Positions 11,590 through 24,909 of a DNA stretch of 64,000 nucleotides are shown piece by piece. The notes under the pieces were generated by a model. The model made no database searches and had not been told where the DNA came from. It saw only the letters and a list, made by a program, of their open reading frames with translations. Position 1 is the stretch's first letter, and every line of letters starts with the position of its first letter. Source of the DNA: Dermanyssus gallinae (lineage: Eukaryota > Arthropoda > Arachnida > Mesostigmata > Dermanyssidae); the NCBI GenBank assembly GCA_003439945.1, contig QVRM01003945.1, positions 25,356 to 89,355 on the forward strand. Reading direction: 5' to 3'. The position numbers and the translations under genes were made by a program.

Positions 11590-11790
11590 ATTGTTGTTGT
11601 TATTATTGTTGTTGCCGTTGTTGTCGGCGGTGTTATTATCCGCTGCTCCTTTTGCTGCTCTATCATGACTCTTGTTGTTGTTGGTGTTGTTGCTGCTGCT
11701 GGTGTTGTTGTTGTTGTTGTTGCTGTTGTTGTCGTCGTTGTTGGTATCTCGGCCGTTGCTGTTCTTGTTGTTATTATTGTTGTGGTGGTA
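11590..11790. repeat. TTG/CTG triplet array
   Basis: Mostly TTG with CTG, TCG and TTA interruptions over about 200 bp. Confidence 0.88.
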
Positions 11791-12486
11791 GTGGTTGCAC
11801 TCATCGTTGTACCCGTCATCAAGGTTGGTGGGGAGAAGCTGCAGCCGTGCGGCGCGCTGCCGTTGCGTTATCGTTATTGTGATTGTTCATTTTCATCGTT
11901 GTTTCTTGTTTGATTTGTTCAGCCGACCATATCGCAGGTGGCGGTGCCACCTCATTGCCATCGATCGAGGCGCGCGCGTTTAGCCACCAATTTGCAGTTG
12001 GACACTGACAATGACAGCGACAACAACAACAACAGCAACCGCAACAATACGAAAAATAATCATTATCATAATAATCTTGCAATGGCAGTTCTTTATGGCG
12101 TGTTCACTGTCGTGGTGTACTACGCCGAGGTGAGGTCATTCACAATGATGCCCTCAAGGCAAAATTCAACTCACGTTGTGGCCATTCGGTTTAGTGTGCA
12201 GCAGCATCTACAGGATGCGAATTGCCCTGCTTGCCTTTGAAATGGCGTATGCGGGGATTATACCTGCAGACACTACTTTTCCTATTACAGCTACCGTGAC
12301 ACGAACTAACCGGCGTGCAACCGAATTCGCATGTTACTAAGATTTGTAAGGAAGTCCACTTGCCGTGTTTTCAAATACAAATGGATTCGTATGCTTGATT
12401 CTGTCTCACGTGGATTTAGGCATCATGCATTGCCTGTATGTCGTAATGTGTAGCAAGCCTGGTTGCACATGGAGGCGGATAGATTT

Positions 12487-12726
<240 letters not shown>

Positions 12727-13243
12727 CAACGCTGAGAGGTTCGTCCACAGAGGCGAAATCCGCTAAACATCATCGAGCTTCCTCGAAAACGAAAACTAGG
12801 TACCCTTCCTCTCTCGCCGCGTGGTTTCTGTGTGTTACTGGTCGTACTGGTTCAGTTGCTGCTACTGCTTCTGATGGAAGTCAGGTAACGACCACTGCTG
12901 CTAGCTTGGCTTCCCTCTCTTCGCCCAGTTGTCCTGAGGTTCATCCGACCGCCCATTCGTCTGTGTCATTTTTTGTTGTCAGCCAGCAGGCGGCCATAAA
13001 CATAGCATGAACCAGCCGTGCTAGTTTGTGTTCGCAATCGTAGCTTCAGCTTGAACAGCGTCGAACAAGTCGAAAGTGAGTTGCTGACGCTTCACGTAGT
13101 GAGGTAAGTGGTGGCGGCCGATGGCGGCAGCGGCGGTGGCGGCGACTCAACGTCGAAGCAGCTGAAGAACAATGTAGCACCGTTTTCTGCTGGCTTCGGG
13201 AACGGATGGATCGGCTTCGGCCTCTAATTGATCCTCCTATCAT

Positions 13244-13303
13244 ACGTTGTTGTGTTGTTGTTGTTTTTGTTGATGTTGTTGTTGCTGCTGCTGCTGTTGC
13301 TGC

Positions 13304-13365
<62 letters not shown>
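13244..13365. repeat. (TTG)n array with CTG core
   Basis: TTG/TTT units, a short CTG run, then about 20 uninterrupted TTG units. Confidence 0.95.
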
Positions 13366-13690
13366 CTGCTTCTCCGCCTCGCGCTGCTGCTGCAGCCACC
13401 GCCGGCCGACGCAACAGCTGCAACCACTTCAGCTGTGACTCCTCTTTTCCCTGGCTCTTCCTTTTGGCCGTGGTTGATGATGGCTTTTATTTTTCACGTT
13501 ATTGTTCTTGTTGATTGTATTGCTACTGCGATTGTTGTTGGTATTGCTGCTGCTGCTACTGTAGTTGTTACTGTTACTGCTTCTGCTATTCTTGTTGTTA
13601 TTATTTTGTTGCTGGATGATATTATTTTTGTTGTTGTTGTTGCTTGTTGTTCTGACTGTAGGTTTGCGGTTTGTATGCGATTCCTATAAT

Positions 13691-14589
13691 TTATCTTGCG
13701 ACTTTTAAGCTGCAACTCTTAAAAATGTCACAGCTATTGACGTCATATAAAGAAGGTCAGAGCCTAAAGTAAGTAACTAGAACGTTAACCCGTCTATCTA
13801 TGTATTATCGTTTTGTGTTTTCATGCATGTCTTCGTTTGTACTTTTCTATTTGGTCAAAAATAAAGACTATCCTGGCAAACAGCTCTTTAGGGTAATATA
13901 TTCTTGACTGTATAGATCGGCGTGATATATTCAATAAACAAAAGTTTTTTTTTGCAGTCCCAAACTAAAATATCTATTCACTGTCATGAAAGCATGTCTT
14001 TGGTGCTATGACTTAATAAATATGAATACATCCCTCACATGCAATGCCTAAATTCGAATCTGTGGTAATTTTTTGGGTGAAAGAGCGTGAATGCTGTTAC
14101 GCTCTGTTGCTACGAGCGGATCGTGTTCCCCCTCTCGAGCCGTGTTGGACTCGATTCCAGCGAATGTTGGTCTGGCTAAACCGCTACCAAACATCCCCTT
14201 CTAATTAAGCTTCACTCTCTAGTTATCCATATTGAATTGTTTATTCACCATGAATTGCTAGTATAATATAGCTCTAGTTATTCATAGAACAGTAATATAA
14301 GCCCTTAGGAAAAGTGGCGAGCGCACAGCGGATTATGTGGCCGAGGTTACTTAAGGGTTCCCCCCCCCCGGTGTTTGTCCCAACATTTGCGAACCCAATT
14401 GGTTACAAGCCACATCATAGATTGATGTCGTAAGCGCTGTTCGTTCTCTTCTGTACCTGCCGAGCTCTGCTTTCTTTTTCATCACTGCAGTTGCCATTTC
14501 CTCGCCCAGTTTCCATGTTGATGCCGTGCTACACATCTAGTTCACAAACATCCTCACGTTACTTCTAGACGGGTCTAGTGTTCCAAGTT
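13691..14589. other. No gene seen
   Basis: AT-rich single-copy-looking DNA, with a C10 run near 14360. The right 200 bp may be the far 3' end of the minus-strand LINE that follows. Confidence 0.55.
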
Positions 14590-15720
14590 CTCGTTTTTTC
14601 TTCTTCTCTGGTTCACCTCAGTCTTTACAGCGCTATGGCATTTGTTCTTGCCTGCTCCAATCCCTTGCGTTTCGAGGAAACTTTGCCTATACGAAAGAGA
14701 TGGCTTGGGAAATCACCGTGGCCGGTGAGACACTGCGTAAGGAAAAGTCAATCTCCCCCCCCCCGGGCAGTCTATCCACTTTTTATATTCGGGATGCGCG
14801 GCAAAGTGAATGTCCCAAGGAACCAGTGGGCATGACATCCTACTTTTCTTGCTACGACCTTATCGTTCTATCTCTCTCAGTTTCTTTGTTGGACTTCAGT
14901 CTTCCAACACACATCCTTCTCATTTCGTTTACTATTAAGTCCCAAGGTGAGGAACCAGCCTCCTACCTACTACGGCTGCGTTCGTGCTAACCGTGCGGTA
15001 GGCTTGCCCGATCCTAAGAGCCGCTGTTTTCTGCTTACTGCTTAGGGTCTGTCTTGCCGTTGTCGTCTTCAGGGTACCCGGCAGCCAGACTAGCGTTGCG
15101 AAGAGTGTAATCGATTCGGTAACCTACATGCTGCCGGCACTTGTAACGCCACGGTAAGTTTAGCAGATTTTTACTTATTGCATTAGCCGCTTTAGCCGTC
15201 TTCGCCGTGTTCATCCTAATGTGCCTAGTGCCCCTGCTTGCCTAATAGGACACCAAAGTATCCGACTCCTAATACTTGCTTGACCTTCTGGCTCGCCACC
15301 ATCAGTTTCATGTTGCCCACTCTGTCCCCCCCTGTCAGAAGAGTGGCCTCGTTCTTTTCCGGGGCAGGTTTATCCATCCATGTTTTTGTTGACCGAAGAG
15401 CCCTGTTTGTCTTAAGTTCAAGTTCTTCCTCGGTTTTTGTCTGAGTAATGACGGCCGGGTCATCTGCATACGCTATCATCTCTGCTGTCAGTGGGACATC
15501 TTGCTGTCTCAGGACGTCGTCATATGTTAAGTTTCAGAGCAGGGGGCCCAGGATTGACCCTTGTAAAATGCCTGCCGCCATGGCTATCTCCACGCCGTTA
15601 AAAACCCTTCTGTCTTCCAAGCACGGCCCTCACGAAAAAGGAAAGGACCGCTTTTTTACCAGAATGACTAAAATCCATTTCCACTGTAGACTGTTAAACG
15701 CGTTCCGGAAATATTTTATT
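14590..15720 (-). mobile_element. Old R1-like non-LTR retrotransposon relic
   Basis: Read on the minus strand from 15720 downward: motif A remnant NAFNSLQWKW (near 15675), motif B GILQGSILGPLL (about 15538-15572), NLTYDDVLRQQDVP, and motif C with YADD intact (15459-15470). TEEELELKTNRALR and APEKNEATLLTGG follow, the last being the post-YADD segment typical of R1 elements. Farther on are RIGQAYRTVS (near 15020) and the C-terminal signature FLTQCLTGHGDF (near 14720). Stops and frameshifts separate these blocks, and the 5' part of RT, the endonuclease and ORF1 are missing. A relationship to the R1-like copies at 27.5 and 52 kb is inferred from shared C-terminal motifs; this copy is clearly the most decayed. 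Confidence 0.85.
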
Positions 15721-17723
15721 TAATCTGTGGTAAATACTTCAATATATCTGCTACGAATTTTCTTCAAAAATGTAGTATTGCGGGCTAGGCGAACGGTCTA
15801 CGTACGATCTAATGCTAAACAGCTACCAAACGAGAAAATACTAAAATATGGCTAGTTCAAAAAGTAGTATCTTTTATTTAAAATTTAAACGCTGGAAGAC
15901 TACAAATAAATTGTACGTGTGCACAAGTATCTATCGGGAGACATCATGAACGGTCTACTCTCATTAGAATGCTCTATATTTCAATATACGTACTTACCTT
16001 ATGGTGGCCTATTACTCTTCCAGTTTAAAGGCTAATATATATATATCCTTGTGTTACATAAAACACCTAAGTGATCTAGGCGCAAAATGTGTTATCTTTA
16101 AAATGCGTGTTAAGATGATTAACGGAAACCTGGCGAGGGATGAAGTTACAATATGGTCTACTTTTTCAGGGGAGAATTCAAAATCAAGCAAGACAAAATT
16201 GAAGTGTTGTTTATTATGCATATACTCTTCCCAGTCGTATTTCGTGAAACTGCAAATCAAGTTACTTTTAGCAACACTATGATTGATAAACGTGCCTTCT
16301 AGGCGCCTGCATGGTACATGCAGTTAGTTAAATAAAGTTCCTTGCTTTTGAAGTAAAGGCCGCACGTCCTTATTTATGTACCGGGCTTGTGTGTACTAGC
16401 CAGCTAGACACCTGGCAGGTAACGCTACACGTTCAAAAAAGAGTTGAGATGCAAATTCAAAGCTGGCGGAATGAAAAAACGAGGTCGTTCAAAGACAAAT
16501 ATGAATATATGATTTCACACGCAATTGAATAGGTAAAATTGTCACGCTTTATTGTGTAGTACCAAGATCACGGTGATTGACAACTTCAATAGCTAACCAC
16601 ACGACTACTTGCAAATAAGAATTAATGTGGCTCTGGTTGGCACAAAGCCCTTACATGCTAGTTGAAAGTTGAGTTTGACCTTTTTGCAGTTGTGTTGTTA
16701 ATGAGTTAATGCCAAAGCGTGCAAGTGAATCGCTTGCCATATTAAACAGCATAAATGGTGAGCCGGTAAAAAAGAGAACGCGAGTCATGAAAGTCGTCCA
16801 AATGTTGTATGGTAGGATTCCACCACTTACAAATCCTATTAGTCGCCGATGCGTGTCGATTTAGTAATAAACTAGGGCATTTTCAGCAAGCAGAAATTTA
16901 TTTGCGTGCAGAATATTTGTAGAAACCACTAAGTATCTTGACAGTGAAATCCAGTGTACTACGACGAGCTACCAGTTCAGTACGATGCGTTAAGTTAAGC
17001 TGTCAGCTTATCTTTTGAAGCGTATCTTTCGTACACCGACATTAACGTTATCATGTTCTATGGGTTAAAATTGATTCTTCTCTTAAAAAATGCTTGAAAC
17101 AGATTACAAATGATATTTCTACCGAGTTTAGAGCGACGCTTGCTAATATTTCTGAAACAAAACGAGGATAGTTTGACCTGTCACGTACAGTTCACGCCCA
17201 TTTTCTGGTATAATTGAGTTCAGGTATCAGTTTCAATCTGAACGGTCATCCGCAAGCGGAGTTTTTGGAAAAGGATGACAAAACGCAGGTTTCAGTGTAT
17301 AATGCAGTAAGGTGCTGGCGGCTGTATCGGTCGGACCACGAGGCTCTATCGGCGGCGACACCGAGCACCAGGTAGATAAACGAAAGGCGGATTATCGAGC
17401 AAGATGTATGATCGTAAAAATACTAGAAAATAGGTTTTGCAGCGTCAACGCAGGCACAAACAGATCACAGATAAGCCATTTGCAAGTCAGAGAGCAAGAG
17501 TCCCCGAACAGCCTGGCGCAGCCAGCCGAATTTAAACGGCTGCTTACGAGGCTAAAAGGAGTATACAAGGTATAGGTTAGTCCCATAGATCTTAGTTATA
17601 CACTGTATAGAATAACATGCAAATAAATAACATAATGTAGTGCCACAGAGTATATAACATAGCATAATAGATACAATAGGATACACATACCCATATGTAT
17701 ACACAAGATGTAAACATAAGTAA

Positions 17724-17728
<5 letters not shown>
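15721..17728. other. AT-rich, no gene seen
   Basis: No frame with recognisable domain content, no repeat shared with the rest of the window noticed. Confidence 0.6.

Positions 17729-17761
<33 letters not shown>
17729..17761. repeat. (AT)n microsatellite
   Basis: About 16 AT units. Confidence 0.95.
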
Positions 17762-17762
<1 letters not shown>

Positions 17763-20075
17763 TAGGTAAAACTTATCGGCGTAATAGTACAGATATAGAA
17801 CAGATGTGGGCTTATTGTAATACATTAGGTTTGGGTGCGAGACAGCCATTGGTTGCTCCAACAGGCCACCTAAACCTGGGCAAGGGACTAGAGAGAGAAA
17901 GGGCGGAACCATACGTTTATGAACAGAAATGTAAGCATGGCCTCTCCGGCCTCCGCTGACTTACTGACTAGAGGCGAGGTTGCTTTTAAAGAAATCTAGA
18001 TACCTAGAAATGAAACGGGAAAGGCACCTGCTGGCTGCGTTAAAGCAAATGAAGCAGTCTGTGGAGTAGATGAGTACAGACACACATATTCGAGCTGCCG
18101 ACACCACAAAGTTTCAGAGTGAGCGAACTCCGTCTGGGACTCTCCGAGACATGATGCTCTGGGACAGGCGCCGCCGAAGGCGATTAGAGAGTTCCAAGCC
18201 CGTACGTTCATTGCTATAGGGGCAAAAGTTGGCGAACACAGATCTGGATTAAGCTCCCGACATGCTTTATGTGCCGGAGACCCGGCCACTGAGTCAAAGA
18301 CTGAAGGGCAGAGTAGGTAGCGCTTAGAGTATGCCATCAATGCAGACACCTTCTAGCATTTGGTCCGGGACTGCGAGATCTAAAGGGGCCTCCCCCAGGG
18401 CCGGACACCTACAAGCCGCCAGACAAAGAAGCAACCAGCGCTGGTTGAACGACCTTTTCAGGCCAAGGCTACTACGAACGGAAAGAAGAAACCCCAGGGC
18501 AAATGTTACAGCAAAGAAATAAAACCAAATGAAAGCCACTACGGCAGCACATGGAACCGGCGACTGGACTGGCCGGACGTGGCGATTATGCTTAAAGTTT
18601 TACAGGTGAACCCAAACCGCTCTTAACTGTCGGACCCTAAAAGAGCTCGCGCCAGAGATAGGGCAGACACATAAGCGTCTACTCTGCTAGATGATACTGA
18701 GCCATCGATTGCTAAAAATATCTCTCCCTACCAAATAATATACGTATAATATATCTTGGAACATACAAAGCAGCCCGTGTAAAAAAAAAATCCGACAGGC
18801 GTGCCAGTGGGTTTATACTGGGGTTCTCAGCAAAAAGGAATCTCGCAAGCCTGGATTACATCGACTCTGGCAGACCACGAGTCACGGCCTGAAGAGCTGC
18901 ATCGGCTACGGCCAGTCTCAGTCGAACATGATCACAATGAAGAACGGTGCAAACAAATGCGTGCGTCCTCTGCGAGAGCGGGGAGTCCACATACGATTCT
19001 GCACTGTCAAAAACTCAAAAGGAGAAAGCGCCAAGGTTCAGGATATAAACAGGTAACGGCCGTCAAGACGAGGAGCCGAGCGAGGAAGGGCAGATAGCAA
19101 CTGAGCCTTTAGCGGAGTCTTGCACAATTCCGAGCCTGAGGTGATGGAGGGAAATAGGGTCTCTCCCTTGTCTCAGTAGAGTATGATTTGAAAAAAAATG
19201 TTCTTCTCCTATCTAATTTTTAGCTAGCTTTCTCCTTGACCTCGATGTGAAAAACAGGTACTTCGCGCTAGAATAATTTTTTTCTTTTAGGGCAATGCCA
19301 CACAATGCCGGGACCAAGGGAATTGGGAGGAACATGGACTTAACAATTCGACTTGTGAGTTCCACAGTAGTCACTGTTTAGTTCAACACCAGCAGCAGCG
19401 CACCTCAGGTTCCCCTAAGATTAGGAACCTGAAAAGGTTCGAGGTTTAGCGAACAATATCATATCTTGAATAGTTTTTACATTGCTAGTGAACACTGCGA
19501 CACCTTAGATTGCCCTAGGGTAAAAGACATTAGCATCGAGGCTCAACTAGTGATTCATTCAGACATGCTCACATCCACATTCACAATGCCTTCGGGGCTC
19601 GTTAAGCGTGCTAGTCGCTTGCTGTGGTTGTAGTAGTACTAAGTAGTAGTGGTATCACTTGTAGAAGTTGTGGTAATTGAAGTCGTCGAACAGAAGATAA
19701 AGAAGAAAAAGAAAAAGACAAAGAAAAAAATGAAAACGAAACACGCGGTAGCTATAGCAGTGGATGGGTGATCATGAGTAGACAGAGAGCCAGGCGGTAA
19801 CGATGTGTTACGGTGACGGTGCGTGCATACCCATCGTACATAGTATTGACTTCAGTCAATACTCATTCAAATATTCGGTGGTTGGTTGGCTTGACTGGTT
19901 GGCTGGTTCGTTTTCTTGTTATTTCGTTTGCTCATAGATACATAGACACACACGCACACACCCATTGGCTGCTACGACCCGTGCTAACCGTGGCTAAAGT
20001 CAAATGGTGACGAACAAGAAGATCTCGCGGTCGTGGGGTGACAGTCGACCGGGCGGCCGTGGAAGCGATGGCGGC
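17762..20075. other. No supported gene; GC-richer patch at 18.0-19.1 kb
   Basis: The 18.0-19.1 kb patch is less AT-rich than its flanks and has scattered open frames. One plus-strand frame contains CFMCRRPGH, reminiscent of a gag zinc knuckle, but the final Cys position is a stop. A purine-rich run (GAAGAAAAAGAAAAAG type) lies at 19695-19735. None of this is enough for a named feature. Confidence 0.5.
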
Positions 20076-20081
20076 AAAAAT

Positions 20082-20160
20082 AATGATGATGATGATGATG
20101 ACGATGATGATGATGAGGATGTTAATGGTGATGATGATGATGTGATGATGATGATGAAGA
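20082..20160. repeat. (GAT)n triplet array
   Basis: GAT units interrupted by GAC, GAG and GTT. The plus-strand frame reads poly-D, the minus strand poly-S. Confidence 0.92.
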
Positions 20161-20174
20161 CAGGGGCGGCAGTA

Positions 20175-20230
20175 ACAACAACAACAACAACAGCGGCAAC
20201 AACAGCAGCATTAACAGCAACAACAGCGAA
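20175..20230. repeat. AAC/AGC triplet array
   Basis: AAC and AGC units immediately right of the GAT array. Confidence 0.88.
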
Positions 20231-20354
20231 AGGTGTCGCATCGTGGCGGCGCGACGTGAACGTTGCATCTGCCTGCGACCGAAATTCGTTGCTGCTGGAG
20301 GTGTTGCTTACTGATTGGTTTTTGGCGGGGCCGCCGATCGACGATCCACCCACC

Positions 20355-20455
20355 GACCGACCGACAGACAGACAGAAATACACACAGACAGACAGGCATA
20401 CAGGCATATATACATACGCATATACGTTCATACAGACAGACAAACAGAGAAACAG
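20355..20455. repeat. Imperfect (ACAG)n tract
   Basis: ACAG/ACAC/ATAC tetranucleotides with GGCATAC interruptions, passing into AGAG-rich DNA to about 20480. Confidence 0.85.
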
Positions 20456-20618
20456 AGAGAACGAGAGAGAGAGGGGGAGGGAGAGTTTCTTTCGGCCCAT
20501 TTCGAGTCGCCGGTGACGGTGGCGTCGCTCGTCTCGTCTCAACGGCGAGAGGATTCCTGCTGCGAGTTGAAGGCGATCACATGCAGAACAAATGGCCAAT
20601 TGCTGAACAACGACGAAG

Positions 20619-20780
20619 CCGTTGTTGTTGTTGGTATTGTTGTTAATGCTATGATGGTTATCATTGTTGTTGTGGTTGTTGCTGTTGTTGCTATGATGGT
20701 TATCATTGTTGTTGTTGCTGCTATAATGGTTATCATTGTTGTTGTTGTTGTTGCTGTTGTAATTGTTGCTGCTGCTGCTC
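20619..20780. repeat. TTG array containing a tandem GCTATGATGGTTATCATTG unit
   Basis: Within TTG triplets the 19-mer GCTATRATGGTTATCATTG occurs three times, at about 20648, 20690 and 20720. This is a small minisatellite with variable spacing (42 and 30 bp). The long plus-strand frame over it is low-complexity. Confidence 0.85.
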
Positions 20781-22340
20781 TTGCGATCTTTTGCTACTAT
20801 TGTTTTGGCGTCCGTGAGATGACTTGGCTAGTGTGTGAATTAAGTGCAGCTTTGTATCTGTCAGCAATCGTCGTCACCTACCGGTCTGCTGCCGACTCAT
20901 ATTTGCACGGAGACGGAGAAAGAAAAAGCGGAAGAAGAAATAAATGTGCAGATGAGCTATTTCACTTACTTGCTATGAGTAGAACTGCGTGGAGGTACCC
21001 CAAGCGGGACCTCATAAGCTGATGCTGCTGCGTGCTGTGGACGAAAAGCCACGTTCAGCAGTAAAACACAGGTTCTGGCAAGACAATACTGTAGCACGGC
21101 TCGCTTCACGGCGATACCTACGCAATATAATCATATCGAACGAACAGTAGAGGTAAAGTAGTAGTAGTAGTAGTCAAACAGTTTGCCACTTTGCTAAAAA
21201 AAATCATTAATGGCGTTACTGCTGCTGCTGCTGCAAAAGTGGTACAGATCTTTGTTACCACGGCTCCGTTGCCAAAACGACGACGACGACGATACCAATA
21301 AAAAGTGTCAAAATGAGTTGTTGTGGTAGAAGTAATCATTTGCTCTGAATACATATATCGCCGTCGATTGTTGCACGTCTCCCCCGTCGCTCATCTCGGA
21401 AAGCCTAAGCGTCCGTGCAGAACTTCTTAGTCATTGTAAGACACCATTTGAAAGCTTATGCAGCAGCTGCCTTGTTCAATCGAAATCGAATGCCTACGGA
21501 AGAAGTGTAAGGCTAGACACGCAACCAATTACTCCAGTACGCTCTACGTGCGTTCGTATGCGAATATGTAAGCAAAGTATGTAGTGCTGACCCTGAGAGC
21601 AGGTGATATCACTAAGCATAAGCGTACAGGATGACTCAAACAGGAATGGCATACAAACGAGAAGTCGTTCTGAAATCTGACATCTTGTTTCTCAAACGAG
21701 AAGTACACATGATTCGATATGTGGATGTCTTGGAAACGTTCCTGACTGTTGGATTGCGATCACTACGCGCACGACAAACGCACAAGATACCCAGGACGTC
21801 AACGAAAGTCTCCAAAAGTGCGGAGCATCCGCGAAAACGAAACCTAAAGTGAGTGCTAAAAAAGGGGGAAGATTGATCAGATAGAGCCTAGATGTATAGA
21901 GATGTATAAATGTGTTCATATATATATATCAGGTTGCTATTACGTAACCAAAAAGCGAGATGCGCAGTTTCCGTCGGAACAAATTTTTCAAGCAAGTCGA
22001 CTGAGCCCGACAAAACGGTCAGCCGCTCCCACGTGTTATGCCGTCTTCGACTAGAAGAGGTTCACATCGGTGTCTTAGCGGGCGAGCCCACCACCATCAC
22101 CACCACCACCTAAGCTGATAGCGCAACTGTATTCTGTTATGGGAACAGCTTTTCGCCACCTAGTAGCAGCAGTGAACAGCCTGCCTAACCTAACCTAAGA
22201 GAGGAGTTTGTTTTTGGCAGGCGGAGGGGGGCCTGGCGAATTGAATTGAGACGTGAAGTTCGTGAAGTGTACTTGGGGAATGAGATGGTTTTCTGTTGGC
22301 GTGAGAGGCTCTTTTGTATCACTCTATCGGATATAATGGT
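20781..22340. other. No supported gene
   Basis: Short GTA and GAC triplet runs near 21155 and 21280; otherwise unremarkable. Three CCTAA units occur at 22184-22198, too few to call a telomeric repeat. Confidence 0.55.
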
Positions 22341-22397
22341 AGACGTGTATGCAAACGACGCGAATCATCGCGCCGAACCGCAATAGTAGCCAGTTTA

Positions 22398-22423
22398 GAG
22401 GGAAGGGGGATGGGGGTGGGGGG
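22398..22423 (+). other. Candidate G-quadruplex
   Basis: Pattern GGG-AA-G5-AT-G5-T-G6 matches the four-run quadruplex motif with very short loops. Confidence 0.65.
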
Positions 22424-22792
22424 ATTGAAGAGAGAGAGAGAGAGGAGAACTGGAGTCGACTAACTGATGTCGACAACACGAGTCAGGGTTCCTCGACTAG
22501 TGGTCTCACACATCATATATATAGGCGATATGGCGCTGTTCGATCAGTCATGGATGCTGGCCGCACTTGCCCTTCATTCCTACGAAATGAGCATGAGTTC
22601 AACCAACAAGCTACGACACCACTCACTGTGGCGGACAGGAACCATCGATTGGCCGTGGTAATGGTGGTTCAGTGTTGACGCCTGGACACTCTTTCTCACC
22701 ATGCCCCGCGTGGACGACTGGCACTCCCTCAGAAAGAGGAAGGCCTCGTTGTCATCATGGCACAGTCACAGACGTCAACTAAACAGTCGTAA

Positions 22793-23055
22793 CTAAAACA
22801 ACAGCAACAATAACAACAGTAACAATAACAACAGCAATAACAATACAGCATTAACAACACAACAATAACAATGACAACAACAATACAGCGTTAACAACAC
22901 AGCAGCAATAGTAGCAGCAGCAGCAACAACAACAATGAAAATACAACAGTAGTAACATAACAGCAGCAGCTGTTGCTGTAGTTTATAGCCGATGTTATCA
23001 CAACTGCAACGCTGTTGTTGTTGTTGTGTTGCTGTTGCTGTTGTTGTTGCTGTCT
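22793..23055. repeat. AAC/CAG triplets switching to TTG
   Basis: CAA/CAG/ATA triplets run to about 22970. After a short gap the sequence flips to TTG/CTG triplets at 23010-23055, so the two halves are partly complementary. Confidence 0.85.
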
Positions 23056-23811
23056 GCTACGTTCTGACGTTCAGCTTTGGTGTGAATTCACTTGATTTAT
23101 TCTTTGCTGCCCGGCGCTTAGCATCAGTGTGAAATGTATTCATTCATTCTGCTCGGTTCCGTGGCCGAGTTCAGTTAAAAATTGAATCGAATCAACAGCC
23201 AATGCTGTTGCTGCTCATCCAATTGTTCAAATGCAAACGACCACAGATCTGATAGCGGAATCGAGAAATTGGGTGGGCCACAGTGGGTCGACGCCGCCGA
23301 TGATGATGATGATGATCAGCGTCACAGCGTCGCCAACCAAGCTGGCTGACTCAACTCAAACTGGTCCATCACTATGTAGTATGTTAGCATAGCTTTAACG
23401 TTGCTGAGCAGCTGCTGCTGCTCCGGCCACCGAACGAGAAAAGTGTACGTACGATCTCTACCCGACGCTAATCAACTAGCTTTCTTGCGGCTATCCTAAC
23501 AAACACGTCAAGCGTTTAGAGCATAACTTTCTCATAGTCGTGTAATTACGACGTACATGCTGGTGGTTAGAAAAGACGGCTAATCTCTCTAACCACCACC
23601 GAACAGATTACAGACCATTATTTGACCGTGAACGCGAGGTAAATAGACCTCTTGCTTGGCCATCCTCACACTCGTTAGCCGGACGCATACAAAATTTAGA
23701 ATTGAAGATTCATGCATTGACATAGAGTTAAGACCTCCGTAGTAAAAAAATGTATTACGAAACGGTAATGCAGCCATCCCTTCATTAGTTATCTGGGCTT
23801 CTCGTTGTGCT

Positions 23812-23851
<40 letters not shown>

Positions 23852-24690
23852 ACATCAGCTATAGTGGTTCTTCCACACACGGATGCTTCATATGCGATAT
23901 ATTGACTACTGCTGCATGTGCGGTTATCTACGCAATGGCCCTAGAATCGTTAGAATTAGCAATTGCTGATAACTGATATATTATATATATATATAGAGAG
24001 AGAGAGCTCCGACTACAGCGAGTCAGCGTGCGAATCTCCGAGAGCATCTCAAAATCGACTTCAATATCAGAAAGGACGTTTGAATTTCCATAGAGACTTC
24101 TTAAGGGCCGAGTGTGTCAAGAAAACTAATTAAGACTAAAAGCACTGCCAAAGCGTGAAAAACGGGCGTTGATCACAGGACTGACAAGACCCTTTTTGTT
24201 CATCTTTTATATCTAGTTGAGCCGGTAAGGATCCTAAAAGAATCAAACAAACACTGCACATTTTGTTTTGCTTGCAGATACAATACTGTACATGCTTTTG
24301 ATTGCCTTTAAAAATCAAAGAAGAGAAAACAACACAGCGCAATCACGCCGCAACGACCTATACAAGGTGGTGTTTTCACACATGCCACCTTCATACGTGG
24401 CGAAAATGGCACCTGTGCGCTGCCCGCCGGGCACAATGTGCCCACTCTAGTCCTATAGTATCGCAGAGTGGGGTCGGCAAGTCGACAAGCGGTCAGGTAT
24501 TATATCGTGTAGCTTGTTTTTCAGCCATCTATTAACTTGGATCAAACATATCCTCGCCGCACCGCGACACAGGAAAAGAGCAGAGAACACAGCAACACCA
24601 ACTGCCGCATTAATCAGCAAGCCACAATGGGGAAATAAGCACAAAATAGAGGACATTTAGACCGATTTGAGGGGCGGTGATTTTGTACCA
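23056..24690. other. No supported gene; two AT tracts
   Basis: (AT)n tracts lie at 23813-23849 and 23979-24000, the second passing into (GA)n. A short GAT run is at 23300. No coding or RNA gene was recognised. Confidence 0.6.
23813..23849. repeat. (AT)n microsatellite
   Basis: About 18 AT units. Confidence 0.95.
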
Positions 24691-24692
24691 GC

Positions 24693-24765
24693 GCAGGGGT
24701 AAAACACCGCGCCGTTGGTGTAGTGGTATCACGCACGCTTAGCATTGCAAGGGGCAAAACACCGC
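24693..24765 (+). other. tRNA-like 5' half between short direct repeats
   Basis: GTTGGTGTAGTGGTATCAC (24714-24732) looks like a tRNA D-arm with A box TGGTGTAGTGG, followed by CGCTTAGCATT, which resembles an anticodon arm with AGC in the loop. No T-arm or B box follows at the expected distance, so this is not a functional tRNA gene. It is flanked by near-identical copies of GCARGGGYAAAACACCGC (24693-24710 and 24747-24765). A tRNA pseudogene, a SINE head or a small tandem duplication are all possible. Confidence 0.4.
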
Positions 24766-24875
24766 TGGTGTATGCTAATCAGTTGTGTTCCTATTCACTA
24801 CCTAGCCGTAAGGTCTTTGTTCGTGCCCCCTACGTCCAGGTACTTTTCCATCGCGTGGTGTAGTTGGCCCTGTTG

Positions 24876-24878
<3 letters not shown>

Positions 24879-24908
<30 letters not shown>
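24879..24908. repeat. (AT)n microsatellite
   Basis: About 15 AT units. Confidence 0.95.

Positions 24909-24909
<1 letters not shown>

Noticed and set aside
18080..18530. Possible gag zinc knuckle (CFMCRRPGH) and surrounding frames
   Set aside because: The fourth Cys position is a stop codon, the second knuckle cannot be traced and the flanking frames do not resemble a known gag. One short motif is not enough.
20000..21022. Overlapping 199-, 170- and 235-codon frames
   Set aside because: They are open because of GAT, AAC, ACAG and TTG repeats. Apparent hydrophobic Val/Ile runs come from TTG/GTT triplets, not membrane segments.
22184..22198. Three CCTAA units, like the arthropod telomere repeat TTAGG
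   Set aside because: Three units can occur by chance; no array, no subtelomeric context.
23300..23330. (GAT)n at 23298-23312 as part of a coding Asp/Met run
   Set aside because: Only five units in a region with stops in every frame.
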